The notes beneath the pieces are model-generated. The model did no database searches. It had not been told where the DNA came from and worked only from the letters and a program-made list of their open reading frames with translations. A program made the position numbers and the translations under genes. From NCBI GenBank assembly GCA_027019265.1, contig JALUWX010000012.1, positions 1-64,000 on the forward strand: a stretch of 64,000 nt of DNA, given 5' to 3'. This DNA is from Phycisphaerales bacterium (lineage in GTDB: Bacteria > Planctomycetota > Phycisphaerae > Phycisphaerales > UBA1924). Below, piece after piece: positions 1 to 7,991 of this stretch. The number at the start of each line of letters is the position of its first letter. Positions within the stretch are counted from its first letter, which is position 1.

Positions 1-155
1 CGGCGTCGAGCGAGATCGCTCGCGCGGTGGAGGGCATCAACTCGGTGACGCGTCAGTCGTCGGAGGGCGCGGCGCAAGCGGCGCAGGCGGCGAGCGACCT
101 GGCGCACCAGGCCGAACAGCTCCAGTCACTCGTTGGACGATTCCGGCTGGATTGA
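1..155 (+). CDS. Methyl-accepting chemotaxis protein, 3' end only
   Basis: This is the last ~50 codons of a gene that enters from the left edge; the reading frame starts at base 3 and ends with TGA at 153-155. The visible protein is the C-terminal leg of a receptor signalling domain ([14 protein letters not shown], then Ala-rich heptads, ending GRFRLD). Bases 1-146 match bases 2170-2315 of the next gene with a single difference, so the two receptors are tandem paralogues, and only the last two residues differ (LD versus IN). By family, such proteins signal from the membrane to CheA/CheW. The sensing part lies outside the window and cannot be described. Confidence 0.93.
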   Translation, partial: ASSEIARAVEGINSVTRQSSEGAAQAAQAASDLAHQAEQLQSLVGRFRLD

Positions 156-186
156 TCCGGAATCGGCAAGATACTGCTTCGAACGT

Positions 187-217
187 GCTCTCACCCGAAC
201 GGGTGGGAGCTTTTTTT
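187..217 (+). terminator. Rho-independent terminator after first MCP gene
   Basis: An 11-bp stem with one G-T pair (GCTCTCACCCG / CGGGTGGGAGC) and a tiny AA loop is followed at once by seven T residues. It sits 32 bases after the stop of the upstream receptor gene and separates it from the next one. Confidence 0.85.
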
Positions 218-317
218 CTTGTTGGAGTAACAGTTGGGTTCGAACCGGACGATCCATCCCCAGATCGGTGCATGGTTGCGCCGAGTATCCAACTCATACT
301 GCGCTGGAGTCACTGCG

Positions 318-2324
318 ATGAATCTCACGATCCGTACAAAGCTGGCATTGGGATTCGGTTCCACGATCTCGATGCTCGTACTTCTTCTTGGAGTCGTTCA
401 CTTCAAGACGAGCGACGCGAATGTCGCGACCGATAAGGTCCTCTACGAAGCGACCCCCGCTGTCGAGCTTTGTATGACGGTTCAGGGCGAGATCCACCAC
501 GCGCTCTCAATGCACCGTGGGTACATGATCCTCGGGCTCAAGGCGCTCGCCGACGAACGACTGGATACGTGGGATCACATCGATGAGTCCATGGTCGAGC
601 TCGACAAGCTTGCGCAGAACTGGGAAAGCACCCAGCTTCAGGAGGAGTACGCCCGGTTCAAGACGGTTATGGCCGACTTCCGGGTCGCGCAGCAGCAGAT
701 CGCTGATGTTGCCTGGACCGATGCGGACTTTCCGGCGAATGTCCAGTACTTCGATGTTGCTGAGCCCTTCGGCGACGAGATGGTCGTCAACCTCCAAGCG
801 ATCCTCGACGAGGAAGCGAAGCAACCCGCTGACTCGGAGCGGAAGCTCCTCGTCCGTCGGATCAGCGAAGCCGAGGGTCACCTGCTCAAGAGCCGGAACG
901 CGATCGCGACGTTCCTTGCGACCGGGAAGGACGAGGACCTCGAGAGCATCGGCTCGTGCTTGACTGCTTGTCAGGCATCCGTCGATCGTCTGATGACGAT
1001 GACGGGTCTGTTCACCCCGACCCAGACCGAGTTCTTCGACAAGTACATCAACGCACGGACGACGTTCATCGCTGAAGCCAAGAAGGCCGTCGAGATCCGT
1101 TCGAACCCGGGGTACTGTGTCTCCGAGAGCATCTGTCTGAACGAGGTCACCCCGCTCGCGATCGAAGCGGTGAACCTCATGACATCGATCGCTGGTCAGC
1201 AGTCCACGTACAAGAGCGAATCGGTCGAAGAGTACACCCAAGCGAACTCGACGATGATCAGCACGGTCTGGATCGTCGGGATCGTCGCGATCGCTTCGTC
1301 GTCGTTCATCGCGTTCTTCCTCGCGGGTTCCATCACCCGTCGTCTGATCGCGGTGACGAACTTCACCCAGAAGATCGCGGAACGTGATCTCTCGATCGAG
1401 GACCTCGATATGAAGTCCAAGGACGAGATCGGTCAGCTCGCTCGGAGTGTCTCGAGCATGAAGAACGCGCTCCGGAGCATCATCGTGGACGTCCTCACCT
1501 CAACGCAGGCGGTGGCGTCTGCGTCGACGGAGATCGCTGCGAGTGCTGAGGAGATGGCAGCGGGTCTTCAGACGCAGGAGCAGCAGACGCAGCAGGTGGC
1601 CGCGGCGGTCGAGGAGCTTTCGCAGTCTGTGGGTGAGGTCGCGGCGAAGTCCGCGGACGCGACGTCGGCTTCCGAGGAGTCTCAGCACCTTGCGGAGCAG
1701 GGCGGCGAGATCGTGCGGAACACGGTGACGGAGATGCAGGGTATCGCGACGGAGGTGCAGTCTTCTGCGGACACGATCAACACGCTCGGGAAGAAGAGCG
1801 AGACGATCGGCGAGATCATCGCGGTGATCAACGACATCGCGGACCAGACGAACCTGCTGGCGCTCAACGCGGCGATCGAAGCGGCGCGTGCGGGCGAGCA
1901 CGGCCGCGGGTTTGCGGTGGTCGCGGACGAGGTGCGGAAGCTCGCGGAGCGTACGACGGAGGCGACGGAGGAGGTTTCTCAGTCGATCCGTGGTATCCAG
2001 GGCGAGACGACGTCGGCGGTGCAGCTGATCGAGTCGGGGTCGGAGCGTGTGAACCGCGGTGTGGACCTCGCGTCGCAGGCGGGCACGGCGCTCGAGAGCA
2101 TCGTGTCCGGCTCGCAGGGCGTGCAGGGCATGGTGCGTGACATCGCGGCGGCGGCGAACGAGCAGACGGCGGCGTCGAGCGAGATCGCTCGCGCGGTGGA
2201 GGGCATCAACTCGGTGACGCGTCAGTCGTCGGAGGGCGCGGCGCAAGCGGCGCAGGCGGCGAGCGACCTGGCGCACCAGGCCGAACAGCTCCAGTCGCTC
2301 GTTGGACGATTCCGGATCAACTGA
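318..2324 (+). CDS. Methyl-accepting chemotaxis protein
   Basis: A 668-residue transmembrane chemoreceptor. The ATG at 318 was chosen over an upstream in-frame ATG at 234 because GGAG precedes it by eight bases and it places the first membrane helix ([19 protein letters not shown]) at residues ~8-28. A mostly helical periplasmic sensor of ~290 residues follows, then TM2 near residues 315-340, a HAMP linker ([19 protein letters not shown]) and a long signalling domain. The hairpin tip [20 protein letters not shown] and the following [20 protein letters not shown] are the conserved receptor core. The ligand cannot be told from sequence. From about base 1500 the codon use shifts to GCG-rich repeats, matching the neighbouring receptor fragment, which suggests gene conversion of the signalling half. 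No other che gene is in the window. Confidence 0.95.
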   Translation: MNLTIRTKLALGFGSTISMLVLLLGVVHFKTSDANVATDKVLYEATPAVELCMTVQGEIHHALSMHRGYMILGLKALADERLDTWDHIDESMVELDKLAQNWESTQLQEEYARFKTVMADFRVAQQQIADVAWTDADFPANVQYFDVAEPFGDEMVVNLQAILDEEAKQPADSERKLLVRRISEAEGHLLKSRNAIATFLATGKDEDLESIGSCLTACQASVDRLMTMTGLFTPTQTEFFDKYINARTTFIAEAKKAVEIRSNPGYCVSESICLNEVTPLAIEAVNLMTSIAGQQSTYKSESVEEYTQANSTMISTVWIVGIVAIASSSFIAFFLAGSITRRLIAVTNFTQKIAERDLSIEDLDMKSKDEIGQLARSVSSMKNALRSIIVDVLTSTQAVASASTEIAASAEEMAAGLQTQEQQTQQVAAAVEELSQSVGEVAAKSADATSASEESQHLAEQGGEIVRNTVTEMQGIATEVQSSADTINTLGKKSETIGEIIAVINDIADQTNLLALNAAIEAARAGEHGRGFAVVADEVRKLAERTTEATEEVSQSIRGIQGETTSAVQLIESGSERVNRGVDLASQAGTALESIVSGSQGVQGMVRDIAAAANEQTAASSEIARAVEGINSVTRQSSEGAAQAAQAASDLAHQAEQLQSLVGRFRIN

Positions 2325-2352
2325 TCCCGCAGGTTCTTTGTCTATCTCAATC

Positions 2353-2383
2353 CCCCGCTCTCGGAGCGGGGTTTTTGTTTTTC
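2353..2383 (+). terminator. Rho-independent terminator after second MCP gene
   Basis: An 8-bp perfect stem (CCCCGCTC / GAGCGGGG) with loop TCG is followed by TTTTTGTTTTT. The ~240 bases from here to ytoQ hold no gene or other structure that I can support. Confidence 0.87.
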
Positions 2384-2625
2384 CGTCACAGAGTCACACG
2401 GGCGTGCTTCGGTGTGCACCATATTGGTGGATGGATCTGGAGAATGAGTGCTGTGAGGTACGCGGTGACCTGTCTGTGAGTTCCGATCTGGACAAATCGC
2501 TCCTGACACCATTCGGGATCGAATGGATTCCTGTCGTCAAGCTACCGGCCCGGGGCGAAAGATCCGGGTCGGTGCTTTGAATGAAACGAACACGATTCGA
2601 ATCACGTCACGATTGATCAGCGAGT

Positions 2626-3072
2626 TCAGAGCGTTCCGTTGAGCACATAACGGAGGATCTGTGCAACCTGGTCAGGGGTTTCGCACACGGCGAGCGCCGC
2701 GCCGTCGATCTCCTTGAGTGCGTGACGATGGGCCGGACCATGGAGCGTGATGAGAGGAGTCCCCAACGTGACGGCTTGGCCGGCGTCGAAGGCGGCGTTC
2801 CATTGCTTGTACTGATCCCCGAACCGGACGACCACGACATCCGCACGATCGAGGAGGGTCCGGGTCCGGATCGCGTTGATTTTCGCGCCCTTGTGGTCGT
2901 GCCAGAACGGATCGGGTTCGTCCCCGAGGATCCTGACCCCGCAGTCGTCCGAAGCGCCGTGGTCCGTCACGGGACCCGTGAACTCGATGTCGAGCCCGTC
3001 ACAGGCTTCAATGAGCAGCTCGCGCCAGTCGGAATGAACTTCCCCGGCCAGATAGACTTCAAGATCGTTCAT
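2626..3072 (-). CDS. ytoQ: YtoQ family protein
   Basis: A 148-residue cytoplasmic protein. It matches the YtoQ family along its whole length: the N-terminal VYLAGEVHSDWRELL, the central INAIRTRTLLDRADVVVVRF followed by GDQYKQWNAAFDAG, and the HALKEID segment. The fold is related to nucleoside 2-deoxyribosyltransferases, and the YKQWN and AFDAG segments are the family signature. The biochemical role of YtoQ is not settled, so no reaction is assigned. It stands alone, convergent with the receptor genes, just outside the left boundary of the genomic island. The start codon fits the family's usual N-terminus. Confidence 0.85.
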   Translation of the reverse strand: MNDLEVYLAGEVHSDWRELLIEACDGLDIEFTGPVTDHGASDDCGVRILGDEPDPFWHDHKGAKINAIRTRTLLDRADVVVVRFGDQYKQWNAAFDAGQAVTLGTPLITLHGPAHRHALKEIDGAALAVCETPDQVAQILRYVLNGTL

Positions 3073-3136
3073 GCCCAGAGCGTATCCCGGGATCAGGGAG
3101 ATGTCCGGGTCCGATCCGGGTGTGTAAAAACAACGA

Positions 3137-3157
3137 TCCCCCGTCAGAAACGGGGGA
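3137..3157 (-). terminator. Displaced tRNA-type terminator left of the island
   Basis: An 8-bp stem (TCCCCCGT / ACGGGGGA, loop CAGAA on the plus strand) is followed on the minus strand by a T-rich run (TTGTTTTTAC). It lies only three bases from the 45-bp repeat that copies the 3' half of tRNA-Arg. It was therefore probably the original terminator of tRNA-Arg before the island separated them. That last step is inference. Confidence 0.72.
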
Positions 3158-3160
3158 CCA

Positions 3161-3205
3161 AAGCACGGGCGGAAGGATTCGAACCCTCAACCTCCTGATC
3201 CGTAG
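3161..3205. repeat. Left attachment site core, 45-bp direct repeat
   Basis: Identical over 45 bases to 25226-25270. It reads as the 3' half of tRNA-Arg on the minus strand (anticodon stem 3' side, variable loop, T arm, acceptor strand) and stops at the anticodon loop; the sequence beyond base 3205 does not continue the tRNA, so it is not a second functional tRNA. Confidence 0.93.
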
Positions 3206-3265
3206 AAAGCGGTAATCGGCCTAGATGGCCTATAAACGGCGATACATGAGGGTCAAGAATCTCAT

Positions 3266-3366
3266 AACGGATGGAAAAACGGATGCCGCTTCGGGGCCCG
3301 AATTGGCCATCTTTTGCCTCCTCACCCTTGGTCAGGAGTACAAAGTGTCATCCGTTTTGGCATCCG
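3266..3366. repeat. Candidate integrase arm sites, left end
   Basis: A direct-repeat unit, CGGATGGAAAAACGGATG (3268-3285), and an inverted, slightly diverged copy, CATCCGTTTTGGCATCCG (3349-3366), face each other 60-200 bases inside the left core. The same pair occurs at the right end (25059-25076 inverted, 25137-25154 direct). Each unit is two CGGATG hexamers spaced by six bases. Placement at both ends beside the cores is what integrase arm-binding sites look like. Function is inferred, not shown. Confidence 0.6.
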
Positions 3367-3437
3367 GTTTTTCTCTGACCGTTGGTCGCTTCTGAATCCG
3401 GGCAGAGCCACAACAACGGCTGGATTAGAGTTGTCTT

Positions 3438-5264
3438 ATGGAAGTGCCTCAGGAAGTTGCGAAATCGATTACGGAGTTCGATGCACGAACAGACACGTTC
3501 GATGTGAACGATGTCCATCACGCGGTCACACGGTCCATCAAACGAGAGGCAATCGAAGATCATCAGCGTCGGGGATACTGGGCTGAGATGGCTGCATTCG
3601 GGTTTGATGTGCACCCCACTCCGGGTGGCGGGCCCTGGAAGACTTATTTTCAGCCAGCCATGACGTTTGCGGCAAAGGACGGAACCCCAATCTACGGGCC
3701 CGACATCGCCGAGGCCGATGCAGACACGATCGAGTATTGGTCTGAGCGAGCAAAAGCGGTTAGGCACCCGATCCTCGCAGCGCGATACGCGGACCTCGTA
3801 TGGGACTTTGGGAAGCATGTGACCAAGTCTTCAGCGGGGATCGAGTTCGCTCATCTAGCGATCGATTCATACGTCGCGGCGCTCAAGATGGACGACGGCG
3901 ACGCTTGGGGTGACAATCACTACAACGTCGAGCGTGTCTTGAAGCTCGCGATGAGTATCAAGGACTCGGCGCGGATTGTCACTGCGGTAGAAGCAGTCAT
4001 TGACTACGCGGATCGTACGTCCGACGACGGGAAACTTGGAACGTACTGCTATCTGTTCGACCTTCTATTGCCCGCGAAGAAAAGGCCACCTCTCACCGAT
4101 GAACAAGAGCAACAGATCGTCGATCGTTTCGAGGAGCGATTCGCCGAGATGACGAAGCCGGGTGGTCCCTACGACGTAGATCCACACTCGCCGCGCGACA
4201 TCGGTCTTCGGCTCGCAGGCTACTACAAGCGGAGGGGACGTGACGAGGATCGTACCCGGACTCTCATCGAGATTGGCAAGGCCTTTGAGCGACGCGCCAA
4301 GATGGGGGATGCGATGACGGGCATGTTGTTTCTCGACGATGCACGCAAGTTCTATGTCGAAGCGGGTCAGTCTGAAGAAGCCGAGCGTGTGCTTCGAGAA
4401 GCTCAAGAGATGGCTCCTGACGCGAAGAAGGGGATGGCCACGCAGACATTCGAGTTTGAGATCTCAAATGACGATCGCCAGAAGTTCCTTGACGCCCTGG
4501 TCGCGGGCGGCGTGAAGAAAGGTCTCGTCGAGTGGACGCTTGGCTTCCTTCCGAGACAGGACGAGTTGAAGAAGCAGATGGAGGAACATGCGAAAGAGTT
4601 TCCGCTCCAAGCTATGTTCGCGCCGACCATTCTCGGTGACGAAGGGATCAAGGCGAAGGTCGATGACACTCGCGGCGATCCGGATGGGCCGATGATTCAC
4701 GAAACCTCCAAGCGAATGGCATTGAGCACGGTCTGGATGTCGTGGGGCCTGGATCACTTGGTTCAGCACGGTCTGACTTCCGAGATGTACGCCGACTTTA
4801 TCTCAGAGTCCCCGGTCTTCCTGGAGGATCGCATTTTGCTGATTACTCGCGGTATCGAGGCACATATGCGAGGCGACTACGTTCAGTCGGTCCATGTCCT
4901 AGTTCCGCAGATCGAACGAGCGCTAGTAGGGCTGGTTTTCATGCTCGGCGGGGCGGCAACCAAGCCCCATCGCACCGGTCGGGGTGTTGTTCAATCCAAG
5001 AGCCTGAATGATGCTCTTGCGGATGAAGCGACGCGGAACGTGCTCGGGCCCGACCTGACCATGTATCTCTCGGCGACGCTGTCTCACCCGAAGGGGCACA
5101 ACATACGCAACGAGGTCTGTCATGGTCTCTGGGGTCCGGAGGCATTCACGAAGCAGGCAAGCGAGCGAGTGCTTCATGCAATGACAGCCCTGTCGCTGCT
5201 TCGAGCGAAGCCTGACCACGATGGTTCGCAGGTACCATCAGCTGGTACGGAGAACGAAGACTAG
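3438..5264 (+). CDS. DUF4209 domain protein with HEPN-like motif
   Basis: A 608-residue soluble protein and the only long plus-strand gene of the island. The N-terminal ~400 residues are helical and rich in charged residues, with TPR-like stretches (SEEAERVLREAQEMAPDAKK). The last ~100 residues carry the DUF4209 signature: HPKGHNIRNEVCHGLWG, containing the family's conserved Arg-Asn-x3-His-Gly motif. The Arg-x4-His spacing is also that of HEPN ribonucleases. That makes a nucleic-acid-targeting or RNase role plausible, but it is inference. The ATG at 3438 has no strong ribosome site but gives the only start before conserved sequence. It converges on the NERD gene. DUF4209 proteins are often found among defence genes, which fits this location. 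Confidence 0.75.
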   Translation: MEVPQEVAKSITEFDARTDTFDVNDVHHAVTRSIKREAIEDHQRRGYWAEMAAFGFDVHPTPGGGPWKTYFQPAMTFAAKDGTPIYGPDIAEADADTIEYWSERAKAVRHPILAARYADLVWDFGKHVTKSSAGIEFAHLAIDSYVAALKMDDGDAWGDNHYNVERVLKLAMSIKDSARIVTAVEAVIDYADRTSDDGKLGTYCYLFDLLLPAKKRPPLTDEQEQQIVDRFEERFAEMTKPGGPYDVDPHSPRDIGLRLAGYYKRRGRDEDRTRTLIEIGKAFERRAKMGDAMTGMLFLDDARKFYVEAGQSEEAERVLREAQEMAPDAKKGMATQTFEFEISNDDRQKFLDALVAGGVKKGLVEWTLGFLPRQDELKKQMEEHAKEFPLQAMFAPTILGDEGIKAKVDDTRGDPDGPMIHETSKRMALSTVWMSWGLDHLVQHGLTSEMYADFISESPVFLEDRILLITRGIEAHMRGDYVQSVHVLVPQIERALVGLVFMLGGAATKPHRTGRGVVQSKSLNDALADEATRNVLGPDLTMYLSATLSHPKGHNIRNEVCHGLWGPEAFTKQASERVLHAMTALSLLRAKPDHDGSQVPSAGTENED

Positions 5265-5332
5265 CTTCAGAGGTAGTGGGGCTGGCGTCACGTGCTCGCA
5301 AAGTCTGTTCATTAATTCCGAGGCATCATCAT

Positions 5333-6400
5333 TCAACCCCAGATCCGCTCCTCGATCCCGCATTTCTCGCACGCTCGGAAGTACTTCGGCCCATCTTTGC
5401 GGATCCGCACGACCTTGCCGCGATGTCCTTCCGCCCCGCACGCCGAGCAGACGGTCGGCATCGATGTGTTCGTCCCGCAACTCAGGCACTTCCAGTAGTA
5501 GCCGTACTTCCCCCATTGGGCAGAAAGATCCGCGCCGCCGCACTCTTTGCACGCGGCACCAGCCGCAGGTACCGCGGCCGGCTTGGGCTTCGGTGTCTGC
5601 GATGACGCCGTTAGCACCGCCACCGCGGTGGTCTGAACTACAGGCTCCGCTCGGATATTGGCCTCATGGCGTGCGGCGAGGAACTCGGCGACGGCCGGGA
5701 CTTCCTCGACCTTCATCGACCACACGCCGTACTCGCCCTTCGACTCACTCAGCAGGCCGCCCGCGGCTTTGTGTTTGCCGAGCTCCTCGCGGATCTTCGC
5801 CGGGACAAGGTCGGCTTTGCTGACGAAGGTGCGGAATGGCTGCGTGGGCTCCTTCCAACGGTTCACCCGCCTGATCTTCCCCCGATCGGAGATCGCCACG
5901 ATGATCTGGATGGGCATGTTGCCGAAGCCGCGCTGATCTGAGCCGGCCATCAGCTTGGAGATGGTCCGCAGGCCGGTCGGTAACTTACCAAGCAGGTGTT
6001 CCCGGTGCCGCTGCAGAAACGACCGCAAGAACTCGCCCTGGCGGCGCGCTTGTTGGATCGGTGACGGGAAGCCTTGGTCGCGTCCTCTGTATCGACGCGT
6101 CCACTCGTCGCCGCCCGCCCCGTCGTCGCGCACGCTGACTTCATCCGTGACCGACTTGCTCTCGACGATGAACGCACCCCAGCGGTGCAGAACGAGGTGA
6201 TCGATCTGACAGACGCCGGGCTGGCCGTCGTGCTCGGGCTGATCCGGGTCGACGAGTCGCAAATCGTTGAGGATCAACAGGCCGACCTCGGACGAGAAGT
6301 CCCGATGCAAATAGAAGGCCATCTGGCGCTCGGCCTCTGCGCCGGCGCGGTGTCGAGGGTCTGATGGAAGCGGCTCGTTGTTCGGCGGCTTGACGATCAT
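5333..6400 (-). CDS. NERD domain protein with C-terminal zinc ribbons
   Basis: A 355-residue protein. Residues ~20-180 form a nuclease-related domain (NERD): GVCQIDHLVLHRWGAFIVES gives Asp67, Glu80 and Lys82, the D...E-x-K active-site pattern of the PD-(D/E)XK fold. An Ala/Pro linker near residue 265 leads to two cysteine clusters (CKECGG with CLSC, then CSACG with CEKCG) that should bind zinc, similar to topoisomerase-type C4 fingers, and probably contact DNA. It is the last gene of the minus-strand block, 19 bases after abiEii, so it may be co-transcribed with the AbiE pair. Likely a DNA-processing nuclease of the island; the substrate is unknown. Confidence 0.85.
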   Translation of the reverse strand: MIVKPPNNEPLPSDPRHRAGAEAERQMAFYLHRDFSSEVGLLILNDLRLVDPDQPEHDGQPGVCQIDHLVLHRWGAFIVESKSVTDEVSVRDDGAGGDEWTRRYRGRDQGFPSPIQQARRQGEFLRSFLQRHREHLLGKLPTGLRTISKLMAGSDQRGFGNMPIQIIVAISDRGKIRRVNRWKEPTQPFRTFVSKADLVPAKIREELGKHKAAGGLLSESKGEYGVWSMKVEEVPAVAEFLAARHEANIRAEPVVQTTAVAVLTASSQTPKPKPAAVPAAGAACKECGGADLSAQWGKYGYYWKCLSCGTNTSMPTVCSACGAEGHRGKVVRIRKDGPKYFRACEKCGIEERIWG

Positions 6401-6419
6401 GTTCGATTCCTGGGCGACA

Positions 6420-7286
6420 TCACTGCGGTCGTGCGTTCCAATACTCGGTGAGACGGGCGAAGGCCGTCAAGGCGTCTGTCGTTGTCAATCCGGCTTGTTC
6501 AGCCATCGGAGGAAACTCGTCGGTCCACGAAGGCGGCGGCGGGTCGAGTGTGTCCGGCACCGGATGGGTGCCTCGTCGTGCAAATGTCTCGTTGACAGCC
6601 GAAACAACTGCCGCCGGATCAAGCTCCCCACGCTCGATGAACAGCACCAAGTCGACCAAGTCTTTCACCCGGGTGTTGTCGCGGTCGGTCCATCGATAGG
6701 TGTACGCGTGCAGCTTCTCGGCGAACTGCTGTGGCTTGGGGATCGCGAGGGCGCGGGCTGGGGCGATTCCAGCGAAGGCGAGCAAGTCGTCCCCGACCAA
6801 CTCTTCAGGGTCGCCGCTGATCGGATCACCAAAGCCAACATCGAGATGAAAGCGGCCGAATGAGCGACCGGCGATCATCGCATCGATCGGAAAGCGGGTC
6901 CCACCCGCTGGGGCACCCGGGAGCTCGCCGCGCGCTGAGCCAACGCGAAAGTCGAGATGGTCACCGAGCTCGATCGCCGCGGCCTCTTGGATCTTCTCAC
7001 GGATCGCATCGATCCGGTCATCAAGCGGGCCCTCATTGGCGTCGGAAATCGTCAAATCAATATCGCGTGTCGTGCGGGCCCGCGGGCGGTAGCGAAGCTC
7101 CATCGCGAATCCGCCTTTGAGAATCCACGGCGGTGTCGGCTCATGGAAAAGGCGTGCAAGCAGCCGTTCCATGAGAAATCGGAGTTGAAGATCCTGCACG
7201 GAAACGCCACGGTCTGCCGCGACATTCCGCAGGCGAGCTTGAAGGGCTTGCCTGAACGACTCGGAATTGTCGTAGCTTGCGGTCAT
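6420..7286 (-). CDS. abiEii: AbiEii-type toxin, nucleotidyltransferase
   Basis: A 288-residue protein of the AbiEii/AbiGii nucleotidyltransferase family, the toxin of a Type IV toxin-antitoxin system that blocks phage growth by abortive infection. The active-site region is clear: WILKGGFAMELRYRPRARTT followed by RDIDLTI, giving the Gly-Gly motif at residues 58-59 and the metal-binding Asp-Ile-Asp at 75-77. A later KPQQFAEKLHAYTYRW segment matches the family's conserved Lys-x-x-x-Phe-x-x-Lys helix. The ATG overlaps the stop of abiEi by four bases (ATGA), so the two are translationally coupled with the antitoxin first. By family, the toxin adds nucleotides to an acceptor such as tRNA; the target here is not known. 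Confidence 0.92.
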   Translation of the reverse strand: MTASYDNSESFRQALQARLRNVAADRGVSVQDLQLRFLMERLLARLFHEPTPPWILKGGFAMELRYRPRARTTRDIDLTISDANEGPLDDRIDAIREKIQEAAAIELGDHLDFRVGSARGELPGAPAGGTRFPIDAMIAGRSFGRFHLDVGFGDPISGDPEELVGDDLLAFAGIAPARALAIPKPQQFAEKLHAYTYRWTDRDNTRVKDLVDLVLFIERGELDPAAVVSAVNETFARRGTHPVPDTLDPPPPSWTDEFPPMAEQAGLTTTDALTAFARLTEYWNARPQ

Positions 7287-7891
7287 CCGGTGGACTCAAG
7301 CACGGCAAGCAGGCGGCGGGCAGACTTTGCTTGCTGGGCTTCCTGAAGCAGTTTGCGTCGAATCACGAGCCCTCTTTCCAGTGCGTCTCGAACGGCTAGT
7401 TCAAGCTGCTCGGTAGACACATCGTGAGCGCTCACGACATCAAGCAGCGTCCGAAGTGGTGTGGTGGCGCGAAACCCGGCGAAGGCGACGGTGTCCTTCG
7501 GGCCGAGTTCGGCCTTGTGTAGTACGGCATTGCTCGGTGGCCGTTTGCGGAACTGCTTCGGTACTGTGAGGTGGGCCTTGCCCGGGAGCACATCGCTGAG
7601 CTCGTGAAGCGCGAGAGCGGACTGGTGTGACACGACCGCCTGTGGCCGGTCATCGCGTCCGCGGCTCCACAGGGACAGCCGGATCAGATCGTCGTGCTCG
7701 GCGACCGGGATGGTTGGCACCCGATAGAGGCCCCGCTCGACCCGCTTGAAGTTGCCGGCTGAAACGTGGTAGTCGAGGTGCTGGCGCGAGTATCCCGCCC
7801 CCTCGGCCTGCTTGGCGGTGAAGTAGCCCCCCTGGGCGTGGGCGATGGAGTGCAGGGCACTCTGGGCGGATTGGCTGTCTCGATAGGGCAT
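7283..7891 (-). CDS. abiEi: AbiEi-type antitoxin and autoregulator
   Basis: A 202-residue antitoxin. The N-terminal winged helix (AQGGYFTAKQAEGAGYSRQH, then LDYHVSAGNFKRVERGLYRV) is the AbiEi_4-type DNA-binding domain; the C-terminal domain (ELAVRDALERGLVIRRKLLQ) follows the family pattern. I place the start at the ATG at 7891 and not at the longer TTG frame beginning at 7918. The TTG version would run the coding region through a perfect operator-like palindrome (7899-7917), and the promoter -10 element lies at 7918-7923. Established AbiEi proteins bind inverted repeats at their own promoter, which matches what is seen here. It precedes and overlaps the toxin gene. Confidence 0.88.
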   Translation of the reverse strand: MPYRDSQSAQSALHSIAHAQGGYFTAKQAEGAGYSRQHLDYHVSAGNFKRVERGLYRVPTIPVAEHDDLIRLSLWSRGRDDRPQAVVSHQSALALHELSDVLPGKAHLTVPKQFRKRPPSNAVLHKAELGPKDTVAFAGFRATTPLRTLLDVVSAHDVSTEQLELAVRDALERGLVIRRKLLQEAQQAKSARRLLAVLESTG

Positions 7892-7898
7892 GCATAAA

Positions 7899-7946
7899 TG
7901 TCCAAATATTTTGGACAAGTATGCGGTGTCAGGGCCCCTTTGTCAA
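7899..7946 (-). promoter_or_regulatory. abiE promoter with overlapping operator palindrome
   Basis: Reading the minus strand: a perfect -35 (TTGACA, plus-strand 7941-7946), a 17-base spacer, and -10 CATACT (7918-7923). An 8-3-8 palindrome, TGTCCAAATATTTTGGACA (7899-7917), starts next to the -10 and covers the expected transcription start. The ATG of abiEi follows within seven bases. This layout would let a dimer bound to the palindrome block transcription; AbiEi is the obvious candidate. Confidence 0.78.
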
Positions 7947-7991
7947 GCGCGAGACCGTACGAAAGCCGTTCAAGTGACGGAGCTTGTCGGT

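Noticed and set aside
3161-3210. Second tRNA-Arg gene
   Set aside because: Only the 3' half is present; sequence past the anticodon loop does not pair. It is the island's left att site.
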